From positions 389,983-453,982 of the forward strand of contig JACEVL010000143.1 of NCBI GenBank assembly GCA_020284085.1: a DNA stretch of 64,000 bases. Direction: 5' to 3'. The stretch's first letter is position 1. Each line of letters opens with the position of its first letter. The position numbers and the translations under genes are program-made. Positions 1 through 12,487 of the stretch are shown here, piece by piece. The notes below the pieces were generated by a model that worked only from the letters and a program-made list of their open reading frames with translations, ran no database searches and had not been told where the DNA came from. This DNA is from Aporrectodea caliginosa (taxonomy: Eukaryota; Annelida; Clitellata; Crassiclitellata; Lumbricidae).

Positions 1-933
1 AGCTGATATACAGTTCTGAAACTGGTTCCAGTTTCCTGGCATTGCTGGGCAAAAATCGCAAACCAGTTTTCTGGTTTCTTTTGAACTTTTTATCCATGAC
101 CCGTACAAACTTGCAAAATGCCTGCATTTATCGCAGATCGCATAGAACTGCTCTTTTCTCGCAGTGAAAAACCAAGGAATTGCATTTAACATCGCGGCCA
201 GCGTTTTCTGTGTTGGGGGCCTCGTATGTGTCAACAGGGGCACGTACGTTTGAATCGGGGAGTCGTGATTATCCACGTGATATATGTTTTTGAAAAGGGA
301 AAACCAGCGCGAGTGAACAAACTATGAATGTGGTTCGGTTTGCTTTTGACTGCTAGATTTACTAAGAAATCCTTTCGACGAAAACAGCGCTGCAACTGAA
401 GTTACTACTTTTGCTGTATAGCTTGGCTTATGTAGAAGAAGAAAGTTTGTTTTTGAGTTAAGACTTTTCTGTCGCTAATTGGGTTTCTGATTTGCTTTTT
501 AACGGGGGATTTTTCTGTATGAAACGCTTTTGTCTGTGTGCAAATTTGATAGGCGATTTCTTTAGTTGAACGCGTGTGTTAATGTAAAGTGTAAGTGGCC
601 AGGTTAAAGAAGGGTGGAGGGGAAGGTGTGGTGTATGGAGAGGTTACAGAGATCAGAGAGTATGATGAGCGTTAGCTTGGCTTGAAACGACTTGTAAATT
701 TGTCGCTTTGAAATTGTTAGGAGGAAACGTTTGTGATTTTCGATTGTAAGCTTAAATGTGTTTTTAATAAAGTGGGTTGGTTTGCGTTTTGGAATCTGTT
801 TTATTTATTCAGTACTTTTGTGTTTTTTAACTAAACTATCCAGCACAAGGCGTCCATGCTTTAGGTCGACAAATTCTCCCTTGAGGGGAATCCTCTGTTA
901 GTACTATTTTAGTTTAGTAATCGTAATAGTAAG
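1..933. other. no gene recognised
   Basis: No open frame with domain character. An AATAAA at about 766 could belong to a 3' UTR of a gene outside the window, but nothing else supports that. Confidence 0.3.
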
Positions 934-1109
934 CATGGGCGTAATTAGAGGGTGGTTTTACGGGTTCAAATCCCCGAAATAAGTTTCCGAAATTTTTTCA
1001 TATGCTTTTACATGCAAAATACAAAAAAACCTGGACTTTTGCGACGATTTTCAATGGAAAACCCCCGAAATCTTAAAACCTCTCCAATTTTTTTCTGGCT
1101 ACGCCCATG
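934..1109. mobile_element. hAT-like MITE, 176 bp
   Basis: Terminal inverted repeats CATGGGCGTA / TACGCCCATG flank AT-rich non-coding DNA. The flanks read atagtaag and atagtaat, a plausible 8-bp target duplication. Confidence 0.6.
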
Positions 1110-2209
1110 ATAGTAATCTCCAAACTTCTAAAGCGCCACTCCAAGGCCAAGCGCAGGGCACCAGCTTATTCATGAGCGCTAAATCGAGTCAGAGGGGTTG
1201 TCCAAAAGAGTAGTCCGAACTCCGAAGGAGGTCCGGTTTCATGTCTTCCAGAGGATCAGAGGGGCAAAGATGATAAGGCGGGTGTCGTTTGGGTCGAGAA
1301 TTTGAAGGTGAAGGATCAGAGGAACCTGTTTATAAATTCTTCGAGAGGCGATCGAGGTTTCAGTTCTGAGTGGAAAGCTCCATGGGTTATAGATAGAGAA
1401 GCCTGAGGCAGATGATGGTGGGTAGTGTAATTAGTGTAATGTAATACATGGATGGATAATTAATATACGACAGGATCTGGAGAGAATGAAGATGAACATT
1501 GCAGAAGCAAAGGAAAAAATCAAGGACAGAGAACTCTGGAGATGACAAGTTGAGGATTCATCGTTGGCCTTGGCCTGACGGAGGAGAAACAAAGAAGAAG
1601 AAGAAGTAATGTAATTGGTAATTTCTATTGTGTCCCTCACAGCCATGGCAATTCAGTTGCGCACCAAGTGCGAGAGCCCGAGAAAAGAAATAGGTTTTAA
1701 GAAGAGAGAGATATGAAGATAGCCTAATGATCCAAAGGAAAGTCTCAGGCAGAGTGAAGGGATTGGCATTCTATAAGAGGGAAGGGGAATGATGGCACTA
1801 TTATAAAACTAAGGGTAGGGCACCCCCTTATTCACGAGCACTGCGTCGTATCAGAGTCCGGAGACCGATGTCCAGTGGAGGCCCGAGTCCAGTCGCCAAA
1901 GACAGACAGAGACAGACAAACAGAGAGACACAGAATGACAGAAACAGACACACACGCACACAGACAGACACAGAGAGAGGAGAGGAGGCAAAACCCTTCT
2001 TCTTTTTGCAGATAATCTATCTCTCTGTCTGACCTTTGGATCAGGACTTGGTACCAAATGTACAATTGCGTTAATTAATTGTAATAATTCATATTGCGTC
2101 CTGTAGACACACTGACGATGGTTACTACCAATGAGATATTATTATCATCGATATATTTATATATTATACGTTGCTATGGTTACTACTATAAGTTGTACTT
2201 ACTAACTTA
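1110..2209. other. non-coding; dispersed repeat copies and CA/GA tract
   Basis: Copies of the gcgcagggcaccagcttatt dispersed repeat lie at about 1125-1195 and 1812-1860. A simple (CAGA)-type tract lies at 1899-1982. No gene seen. Confidence 0.5.
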
Positions 2210-2250
2210 ATTCTAGGGGACGCCACATAATATGTGGCGTCCCCTAGAAT
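2210..2250. repeat. 41-bp near-perfect palindrome
   Basis: Left arm 2210-2229 and right arm 2231-2250 are exact 20-bp reverse complements around a single A. The arms are GC-rich (ggggacgccacat) in AT-rich DNA. Confidence 0.9.
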
Positions 2251-2303
2251 ATATTATATGCCGTGCATTCTTTGAGTGTACTCTAAGTTTGCTAAAGTCG
2301 TAT

Positions 2304-2841
2304 CAGTGTGATTCTCGTTAACGATAACGATAACGAAAATGTTCGTTAACGAAAATAAAATGATTTGTGTTAACGATAACTATAACTATAACTAAAAATA
2401 TCATTAACTATAACTATAATTATAACGAAAATAACAATAACGAAAATTCATCTTTATTTTCGTTAATACAAAAAATAAAAATAGGAAGTGCAACATGGAC
2501 GATTCGACATAAATGAGAACGAAAAATGCGATATTATTTATTATGCAATTTGTCAGTTACTTTGGAAACATTGTATTCATGAAGCTGAATGCACCCATGA
2601 TTCAAAGTCAATTTACAAAAAACAATTGTGAAACAGAACCAATTACAATTTTGCTTTTAGCCTTAATTATTGTAACTAAGTAGTAACTAAAATTAACTAA
2701 AATAAAAATCTTAATTAACTATGACTATAACTATAACTAAAAAATAATACTAACTATAACTATAACTATAACTAAAATAAAAAACCATTAACTATAACTG
2801 TAACTATAACTAAAATAAAATCTGTAAGGAGAATCACACTG
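2304..2841. mobile_element. MITE with (TAACTA)n interior, 538 bp
   Basis: 13-bp inverted ends CAGTGTGATTCTC at 2304-2316 and its exact complement at 2829-2841. The interior is built of GTTAACGATAACG and TAACTATAACTA runs. No clear target duplication. Confidence 0.65.
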
Positions 2842-3258
2842 GTTCTAGTTCTGGAACAGGAGCGAGTAGAGCCATTTGACGTCATTGGTTAGTACAATAA
2901 AGTTGTGGAATGCAGCAGTTTAAATAGCGGATTAAGGTAGTCAGATTAGAATGGAGCAATTATTTTATATTAATTAGTATGGCTTACACGATTTCAGCAG
3001 TCATACACCATACATTTAAAAATGAACTGTAGCAGTTGCCAGTAGCAGATTCTATAAAGTCACACATTCACAGCTAAATATATATGCATCTTTAGTTACA
3101 TTTATTTCATTTTAAAATGCATGTAATTTTAAATCGTGGTATACTATGTAATGCATGTGCGCTTGTCAGTTGCTAATAAAGGCTACTTACTTACTTATAG
3201 AGTAAATCGGTTGGATCCGCTAACTTGTTCCTGTAACTCCGCCACTGCTCGTACTCTG

Positions 3259-3344
3259 GGAGTGCCAGTCCCAAGCCTGGAGAGAGGAGGAGGTCGACAC
3301 AAATCATATTTGTTATAACACAGTGTCGTTAAACAGCAACTAAC
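3259..3344 (+). ncRNA. small-RNA module, long form
   Basis: Reads GTGCCAGTCCCAAGCCTGG, a purine tract GGAGAGAGGAGGAGG, and a hairpin whose 3' strand is CAGTGTCGTTAAACAGC. No PSE-TATA pair was recognised upstream. Confidence 0.4.
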
Positions 3345-3645
3345 GTGTTCTGGACACGCAGCAGAGCGTGCTCTAATGAACGCCCAGAGTGTATAATGCA
3401 AAGCGCTCGTTTAAAATGGCGGCCGTCCGTGATACGAGCATCAAAATGTTTACAGAAATGTTCATCAATTTAATCTCAATATAAATCATTTCAGTTTGAT
3501 TGCATATATTATTCTTACAGATCTAAATTCTCTAAACGTCCTCGCTTATTTCTAAACGTGTGGCATAAATTAAACGATTAAAGGTTAGCATTTATTTTTA
3601 AGTCAAACGCGGAGTTTATCGATATCATCGGCGTTCATTCATGCA

Positions 3646-3700
3646 TTCATTACGAAGATTTATATAGCGCCCCTTCAAAGGTTACTACTCGTCTTGATCG
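3646..3700 (-). repeat. L2-type LINE 3' tail fragment
   Basis: On the minus strand it ends GGGGCGCTATATAAAT, the same end as the coding L2 copy at 27124-28885. Confidence 0.5.
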
Positions 3701-4029
3701 TTTTTAATTTCTCATCAGAAGGAATATCGTCATAAATATCAGAAACTTCGCCATCGTTAATTACACTACGAATATAATTTCAGCATCATCGCGATCATCA
3801 TCAACTTCATTTTCATCGTCTTCATCATCATCATCATGTTCATCATAATCAACAACATCACGGTGTGACGTCGTTTTTGTAATTTAAATCAACTTTGAGC
3901 CTTTTTAGAGCATAACGTAAATTAAATAATATGATATGGGACTTCTGGACTTCTACAAAGCGCATTTCCGAAGAGCTGAAGAGCAAAATGTGATATTTTT
4001 TTATATCATTATCACTCTACAATCACTCT

Positions 4030-4105
4030 TCATTCATTGGGGAATTTATATAGCGCCCTACGTATCTACCCTACCAGTCGCTGCTTATTGTGCTTGTCGC
4101 CATGG
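4030..4105 (-). repeat. L2-type LINE 3' tail fragment
   Basis: Contains aatttatatagcgccc, matching the tail class, next to the presumed 5' UTR of ZBTB11. Confidence 0.4.
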
Positions 4106-4246
4106 TGATAGAGTACCCCATTCTCGAGGTTGAAGTAGTGGCATCTCTTGTGATGCCCTGCTTCTCGCCCTTCGAGGTGCCCCGCGGATGGACGCCCCAC
4201 GCATTCACCCTACCGTAACCTGCCCTGTTTTGACGTTTCCTCCCAG

Positions 4247-4650
4247 ATGGACCACGAGGACATCGTCGCCATAACCGAGTACATTACGAAGGGCGTCTAC
4301 CCCAGAGGCATCTCGAAAGGTGAGAAGCGGAGCATGCGCAAGCGCTGCCACTCCTTCTGCCTCAAGAACGGGGTCCTCTATCACCACGGCAACAAGCACA
4401 AGAAGGAACGGGTGGTCGTCTCCGACCCCCAGGAGAGGATCCGGATCCTGGACACCATGCACAGGGATTCGGACGGACGGCCGGCCCACAACGGGATCAA
4501 GTTCACCCACCGCAAGGTCACGGACTGGTATTGGTGGAGGGGAATTACTGAAGATGTCAAGAGCTTTTGCAAGCGCTGTACGGAATGCTCGCAGCTGGCG
4601 GGGGCGAATCCAAAACACTCGGAACCAGAAGACAGCGATTCTAACATGAG
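4247..4650 (+). CDS. ZBTB11: ZBTB11 exon 1 (coding): integrase-type HHCC module
   Basis: Encodes residues 1-134. The zinc ligands are H72, H81, C111 and C114, with the WYWWRGI motif between them as in Gypsy-type integrase H2C2 domains. This is a domesticated retroelement module with no integrase catalytic core following. Donor gtaatt after ATGAG; the last codon is split after two bases. A sequence ctcccag lies directly before the ATG. Confidence 0.85.
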
Positions 4651-7600
4651 GTAATTGATTGGTTGTTCTGTTGAGGTATTGTTCTGACATGAGTTAGTAG
4701 CAATTCTGTGTGGGGCGCGGTGGTGTAGGGGTATGTTCGGTGCCTTGCAGCCGGAGGGTTGCAGGTTCGAATCCACCTCAAGCCAGAGGCGCGTAGGGAC
4801 CTTGAGCAAGTCCTTCGTGCACAATTGCTCTGCAATATAATTGGTTCTGCGCCGCCGAGGTGTGTGCACTTCTGAGCTTGGGGCAACCTTAGTAAGAAGG
4901 TCGATATCAAAGATCAGTTGTATTGTATTGTGTGAGGTATCAGTGATTCTAACCAGAGATGGGCATGATTAGTTAAATTGCTAATCGATTAGAATTAGAA
5001 TTAGAATTAGAAATTTAACCTTTTTGCTGATTGATTAGAATTAGAATCAATTGGCCAAACTTAGACAAACAGCTAATTGATTAGTTAAATAGCTGATCGA
5101 TTAGAATTAGAATTAGCTACTGGAATTTGCTAATCAATTAGAATTAGCAAAATCTTGTAACTAGTTGTGTAGAATTTGATTTAGTTGTTTGTCTGATCGA
5201 TTGGCTAGGCAGTGATCATTGATTTTAACATAAGGTGTTTGCTATTCTAACATGAGTTATTAATTAGCTGTTCTCATGAGGTATTATTCTGATATGGTGT
5301 AGTGGCTATTCTAGTATTAGGTATCAGTGATTCTAACAAAAGGTGATAGTGATTCTGATATGAGGTATTTGTGATTCTCACATGAGGTAGTAGCAATTCG
5401 GACATGAGGTATTAGCAATTCTAAAATGAGGTATTGGCATTTCTAATAATGATAATAATGTTAATGATGATGACAATAATGATTATAATGATAATGGTGA
5501 TAACAGTAATTATAATGATAATATTAATGATGATGTAAGAATAGCAGTAATAATAATTTTAATAATAATAATAATAATGCTGTTAATGATAGCACAATAT
5601 TATTGAAATAAGAATAATAATCATGAATTTGAATCTTCAGGGAGATGGACCATGTGGAGCCGCTCTGCATCGCCCCGATTCCAGTTGTAGAGCACCGAGA
5701 GCTGACCTCGACCTCGCACTCGTCTGACCTTGTGACCTCTCTGCGCCGGTTGTTCGAGGATAAGGTCGGATTCGACGTCATCCTATCCGCCGGAGGATTC
5801 CAGGTGGCGACCCACAAGGTCATCCTCATGGCAACGTCCAACTACCTGAAGTCGCTGATCGTTGATCAAGATCAACCGGCGACGGATCAAAGCACGATCC
5901 AACTTACAAGTAAATTTTCGATCATTCATTCATTCGGGAATTTATATAGCACCCCTTCAAGGAAACTACTCAGAGGCGCTCCAATTTGTTTTCCATTTGT
6001 TTTCTAATGGAAATTCGCTGTTAGTGTGCGTGTGTGATTCTTGTGTGATTGTCATTTGATTTAATATTGTTTTTAAACCGAAATGGATATGATCATCAGG
6101 ATTCAGACATTAGAGATAGCGTTTTATGTGGATTGCTAGTCTGCTTTGATGTTGTTATTGTTTTCATTTTTATTGTTATATCTATTATTATTACTGTTAT
6201 TATAATTGTTGCTATTATTATTATTATCGTTATTAAAATTTATTAAATCCATGCTAAAATCACACCTGTTTGCCGGGGCTTATTCCAACTGTTGGCTGTT
6301 TTGTAAGGCGCCCTTGTAATGGCATGACCGTGTTACGGCACCTTATAAATTGTCATTATTATTATTATTTTTTTATTATTGTTATTATCGTTATTATTAT
6401 TTATTTTTATTGTTCACGATTATTATCAAGATTATTTATTTTTATTATTACTTATAATTTTGTTTTTTGTCTATGTAGACATATCCGGTCTGTGTCTGGA
6501 GCCCATTGTGACGTTTCTCTACACTGGTACCCTGCGACTGAGTCAGGAGAACGTGCATCTCATGTCAGCTGCCGCAGCCCAACTCGGCATCACATCCGCT
6601 GTCGCCCTCTGTGAACGGTTCCTGGCGAACGATGGAACGTCTGCGGGGAACGATGAAAGATCGACCGAGAAAGATGTTGATGTTAAGGTTATTGAAGTCT
6701 TCTAGCTTCTTCAGTTTAGGAATTAGATTGGTGTTGGGTTTTTTTTAATGCACAGGTGTGCGTGTATGTGTGTGTGTGTGTGTGTGTTTGTTTGTATGTA
6801 TCAATCATCAATCATAGAATTTATATAGCGCTCTTCAAGGGCTCTCTACTCAGAGGTGCTCCCAAGCCAGGCCTGATCACAGAGAAAAGTCTTCAATAGG
6901 GCGTAGAAGGAAGACGAGTGAATACGAGGAGATAGGCGAACTGAAAGATGGCAAGTCATTCCATGTATGTTTGTATGTGTGTGTTTGTGTTTGTTTATAT
7001 GTGTGTGTATGTTTGTATGTATGTGTGTGTTTGTTTATAGGTGTGTGTGTGTGTTTGTGTGTGTGTTTGTATGTCTGTGTGTGTATGTCTGTTTGTTTAT
7101 GTGTGTGTGTATGTTTGTATGTGTGTGTTTGTGTTTGTTTATATATGTGTATGTCCGTGTGTGTGTTTGTGTTTGTTTATATATGTGTGTGTATGTTTGT
7201 GTTTGTGTTTGTTTATATATGTGTGTGTATGTTTGTGTTTGTGTTTGTTTATATATGTGTGTGTATGTTTGTGTTTGTGTTTGTTTATATATATGTGTGT
7301 GTGTTTGTGTTTGTTTATATATATTTCTTTCATCTTGAAGTGGTTCTATATAAATTTCCAATTACAATTACTTGCATTACCGATTACATGTTACTGGTTG
7401 CATGGTACTGATTACATGTTGCTGATTACATGTTGCTGATTACATGTTGCTGATTACATGTTACTGATTACACGTTACTGAATACATGTTACTGATTACA
7501 CGTTACTGATTACATTTTTACTAATTACACATTACTGATTGCACATTATTAACTACATGTTACTGATTACATCTTTCTTATTTTCTTTCGTACTCCATTC

Positions 7601-10600
7601 TAGAATGACCAATCTGAAGCATCGTCAGAGGCAAAAGCCGTGGATCCGGGTTCTTGCCTCTTCATCCCTAGTGCTCCAGAATCGAGCAACTGCGGCACTG
7701 TTGATGATTTCATTATCCTGAACATCAAGGAGGAAGTACCCACTGTACCAATGATTAACCTAGAAGATTTTGTTGCATCTGTGTCTACGTCGACCGCTCG
7801 AGTGACTCGCTTCAAACGAGCGCTTCTACCGAACTGTTTCGTTTCCCTCGACACAAACATTTCCGCTCCATATCTCAAAGCAAGAAACCCGCCGGTCCGC
7901 GCTCAACCAGACCGCTCGAGTGCTCGCTCGATCCGATACAGTACCCGATCGGCCATTCTTCGGAAGATCCTCCCGAAGCCAAAACCGAGGATTTCGCGAC
8001 AGGAGGAACTGCACAGAAGGGAGTTGCAGAAGTCGAGGCGTAGGGCAATGGCGAAGTCCTTGCTTAACACGCATGGGCGACGGCACGCGTGCTACGTCTG
8101 TGAATCGGTCTTTGAGTTTGCTTCCGGGTTGAAGCACCACCAGCGCATGCGGCACGGGATTCTACGCCTCGACCTGGCTTTGTATCGACTGTCTCAAATG
8201 TCCGTACGGGCCGCGATCCGTTCAGTATTACGCCGTGGAAGTTCTCCGCAGAAACTTTACACGGAACTGAAATCTCGTGGAAAATCATCTTCCACCGTTT
8301 CCCAAAAGACGTCGACGGATAAAGTTTCCAAAAAGACGACCACAAAACCCGAAATGTTGGATAAAACATCCAAGGCGGGTCTGGAAACTTCGACGGACTT
8401 GACCCCTGTTCGTGAAGGACCTAGGAAGAAGCGGCCGGGGAAGAATCGGAGTTCGACAAATCACTTTGGGAGTGTCTTCAACATGTGGACGCAAGCGGTC
8501 AAGTACGAGCGTCACAAATACAAGTTGGGAAAGAACTGTAATGCCGCAACAGTTCTTCCGATCTTCCGGAACAAGTGCGGATGGTGCGGTCGGACCTTCC
8601 TGCGTCGCGCGGACCTTCTGGAACATCGGAAGCTCTTCCACAGAAGTCGGAAGAAGCCGGCTGGTTTTGAGCCGGAGAAACGGAACCGGAATGACTGGAG
8701 TTGCCCGGAGAAGGGATGTGACGCTCATCCGAAGACTAAGGAGGAGCTGAAGGATCATATGTCGTCCGCTCATCCGAATGTGTTTCTGTCGTGTCCGCAC
8801 TGCAGATATAAGACTCAGGTCGACCACTATCTGAAGCGGTGAGTGATTCCAGTTATAGTGTGTTGTTTTGTATTGTTATTGTATTGTATTTGAACACTTG
8901 TTATAGCGCCCCTACCAGATTGCCTATTCAGAGACGCTTGTTGTTATTACCACGCTGAATATTAGTTTCATTTTATTATTGTAGTGACCACATTGAAGGA
9001 CTTGCCCAGGGTTATCATTGTTGTTATTTTTAGGTGGATCCGAACCCGCAACCCTCCAGCTACAAGGCACCGAACATAATATTATTACTGCGCCCCAGTT
9101 GTATTGTTATGTATTGTATTGTATTATTGTACTCCATTTTATAATGCGACCAGCCACCCGCATTAAAGATCCGACAAATTAATCTCTGATAATCTGACCC
9201 GACCGGGAAGCGAAGTGAAGGCGCGGCGAGCGGGCACCAACCCACTCTGCCATTCAAGATCCTTAATAAAAGGTGTGGTGTATTGTGTTAGTGTTGTTAT
9301 TATTATTGTTATAGTTGTGTTAGTGTGATTATTATTGTTATTGTTGTTATTATTACCATTATTATTAGTAGTATTTTATTACAAGGCAACCATGGTGACC
9401 ACTTTAAATGTGGTCATTATTATCATTGTTGTTATTATTATTCTTATTATTATTACAGTTGCTATTACTATTATCATTATATATTATATTACTGTTATTA
9501 TTTTTATTATTGTTATAATTATTATAATAATTAGTTTTATTAAGCGCCACTATCTAATTCTAAAGGCCAAGCATCGTCAGTCGATGGCACTGAGCAATTG
9601 TGAGTGAAGGACACAGTAACTGTCTGGGTAGGAGATCGAACCCATAACATCCACGTTACAAGGCAACCACTCTGACCAATCGTATACAGTCCCCTACTAC
9701 TTACACGTGTATATAAATCCATTGAAGTTGCCTTCTCAAATAACGATTAGATTAAGAAAAAAATCATTTGGTAATCATGGCTGGATTGGATCCTCAGTTT
9801 AACGGCAGCTTATGACATCATAGGCCGTTGCCGCCGACAAAGATTCTTTTTGGCATATTACAACTCTTATAGCATCGGGTGACACCGTTTTAAAGGTGTC
9901 TAAGGCAATCGCTGTGACCCAATCGGAATGAAGGACTTGCTCAATGTCCCTTACACAGTGACCGTCTCAGGAGAAGAGGATCGAACCCGTATCCTACGCA
10001 TCACAAGGCGGGTGCTCTAACCGACCGTATGCAGTGCCCCACTACTATTATATAATCCCATTCTTGTTGTTCCCTCTCAAATAACGATTAAATTAATAGA
10101 ACGTTTAGTCGTTTATCTGATAATGATGGCGTCTTTTGTCACGTCCTTATATAGCTTCGGTTGACCCCGTTTTAAAGGTGTCTAAGGCTTTCGCTCTAAT
10201 CGATTGAAATGAAGGACTTGCTTAAGGTTCCTACACAGGGAGGAGGATCGAACCGTACTCTCCGCATTACAAAGCGAGCGTTCTAACCAATCTGATACGT
10301 CTTCCTACATCGTTTTATTAAGATTAAAATGGTGAAAGTATGATGCAATCGTCAAATACGTTAAACAGATATATTATAGTATAATCGCGAAAAGCAACCA
10401 TAAGTTAGACACCTATTAAAAAACGTAGTCGTGAAAGCAATATATTTGTCACTTGGCTTTTAAACGCAGTAGTTTCTTTACGTTTAAAGTGGAAAAATTC
10501 GATGTAACGCAGACGTAAGATGTCGCTAGGCAATTTGAATTTTTAATTAATATTATTTTTAAGTAATTATTATTATTGCATTTATTAAGCGCCACTGTCT

Positions 10601-11630
10601 AATGACCAAGTATCAATCGATGGCGCTGAGCAATGGTGAGTGAAGGACTTGCTCAAGGTCCCTACACAGTAACCGTCTGTGAAAGAGGAGGATCGAACAA
10701 ATACGTTAAACAGATACTAGGTGACCGCGCTAACCATTGGGCTACCTGCTCCTACATTGTTTTATTCAGATTAAAATGTGTGAAAGTGTGATGCGATCGT
10801 CCAAAACGTTAGGTATAATATTATTACAGCACACAATAGATAAAATGGAAACTAAGTTAGACACCTTTAAAACGTAGCTATCAACAGCAGCAATATATTT
10901 GCCATTTCGCGTTTAATCGAAAGAGTATCGAAATATCAGTTAGGTTGGCACGTTTGAAGTTAACTGCAGACGTAACTTTTAATTAATATTATTGCTATGG
11001 TTAATAATTATTATTGCTATGATTACTATAATTTTATTTGTTCTCGAAGTCATTGAACTTATAAACAGACTATATTCACTGTTTTCAGTTAACATAACCC
11101 ATAAAAAATCATTTAGTTTATAGTTTCCTTTGTCTCCTCATATGTAACTGATGTTCAGTGTTGTTAACAACATTGTATTAAAATAAAAAAGTGTAAAGTG
11201 AGATAATTATGTTTGTTAACTGATGGATAAATTTCATCGTACAGCCTCCAAAAGCGATATCTTTGATTAACATTTAGACACCTTTAAAACGCACGCATCG
11301 GAAGCTATTTAGACGTCACTTGACGTTTTATTTCAAGCTATTGATAGGTACGGGCGGTTTACGTCAACGGTTAAGATATCCTTAAACCAGAGGTGGGCGA
11401 CATAGGGCCCGCGGGCCTGGTCCGGCCCCCTGTGGCCCTTTAAACCGGCGATTGACGTGCAGTTTATATTAGCACTGTACCTGGCACTTGGAAAAACTTT
11501 TAGTCGTTTAATGTATTTTTAAAACTGAATAAACTTAAAACATATTTTGCTTTTTTAAATGTAGGACTGTAAGTATTGCGATTATTAGGTGTCTGTGTCT
11601 CTCTGTCTCTCTCTCTCTGTCGGTCTGTCG

Positions 11631-11661
<31 letters not shown>

Positions 11662-12420
11662 GTTTTGTATCTCTGAAAATGTCGCTATATAAGTCTGTGT
11701 GTTATGTTGTGCTCTGGTAGGCATCTGGCAAAGCGTCACAGGGAACGCCATCTTTGTCCGATCTGCTCCAGATCTTACCACAAGATGTGTCTGCTCCGAA
11801 TTCACATGTACAATCAGCACAAGGTGGAAGACCCTTCACTCAAGGTCAGTGTAGGGTTTCACTTTGAACAAACACGGTAACGTAAGGTAGGGAAAAGTTA
11901 GCTAAGGTGGGGGAAAATAAGGAAAGTTAGGAAAAGGTGGGTAAGGTGAGGAAAAGTAAGGTTAGGTGGAAAAGGTATTGTGTCAATTTTGTTAATTAGT
12001 TAATGAATGATTGAATTAGTCAGTACATTAATTAATCAGTCACCTAATAAATTATTGACTCTGTGAGTGAACGATTGAATCGATCAATTCAATGTTGAAT
12101 CAATTAATTAATTAATAGATCAATAACTTAATGATTGATCAAATCAGTAAATGAATGAATGAATTGATTGATGGTTGTTGATTTCAGTTGGAGCGTTGTC
12201 CTCACGAGGGTTGTAACTATGCCTGTCCTGGCAAGTGGGCGTTGAAGACCCACATGCTGAAGCATTCGCCTTCGAAACCCTTCACCTGCGACAAATGCGG
12301 CCGAGACTTCAAACGAGCACTGTGAGTTGAGACAAACACTCAAACGTTAAAAGCCATTTAGTGAATCACTAACAACTGTTGCCTTCCGATGATTGCTAAG
12401 TTTGTGATCCAATAAGATTG

Positions 12421-12487
<67 letters not shown>

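Noticed and set aside
3936..4246. Extra ZBTB11 coding sequence upstream of 4247
   Set aside because: Frame is interrupted, an AG acceptor abuts the ATG, and the N-terminus matches the family start.
4711..4931. Possible true tRNA gene with boxes A and B
   Set aside because: The same sequence recurs with a non-tRNA body and microsatellite tail, and does not fold into a full cloverleaf by eye; it is a SINE. The same holds for the other tRNA-like heads.
6967..7439. Cys/Val-rich ORFs
   Set aside because: TG-rich minisatellite in a ZBTB11 intron.
7826..8827. Minus-strand ORFs of 92-180 codons across ZBTB11 exon 4
   Set aside because: Shadow frames of a well-supported coding exon; no domain pattern.
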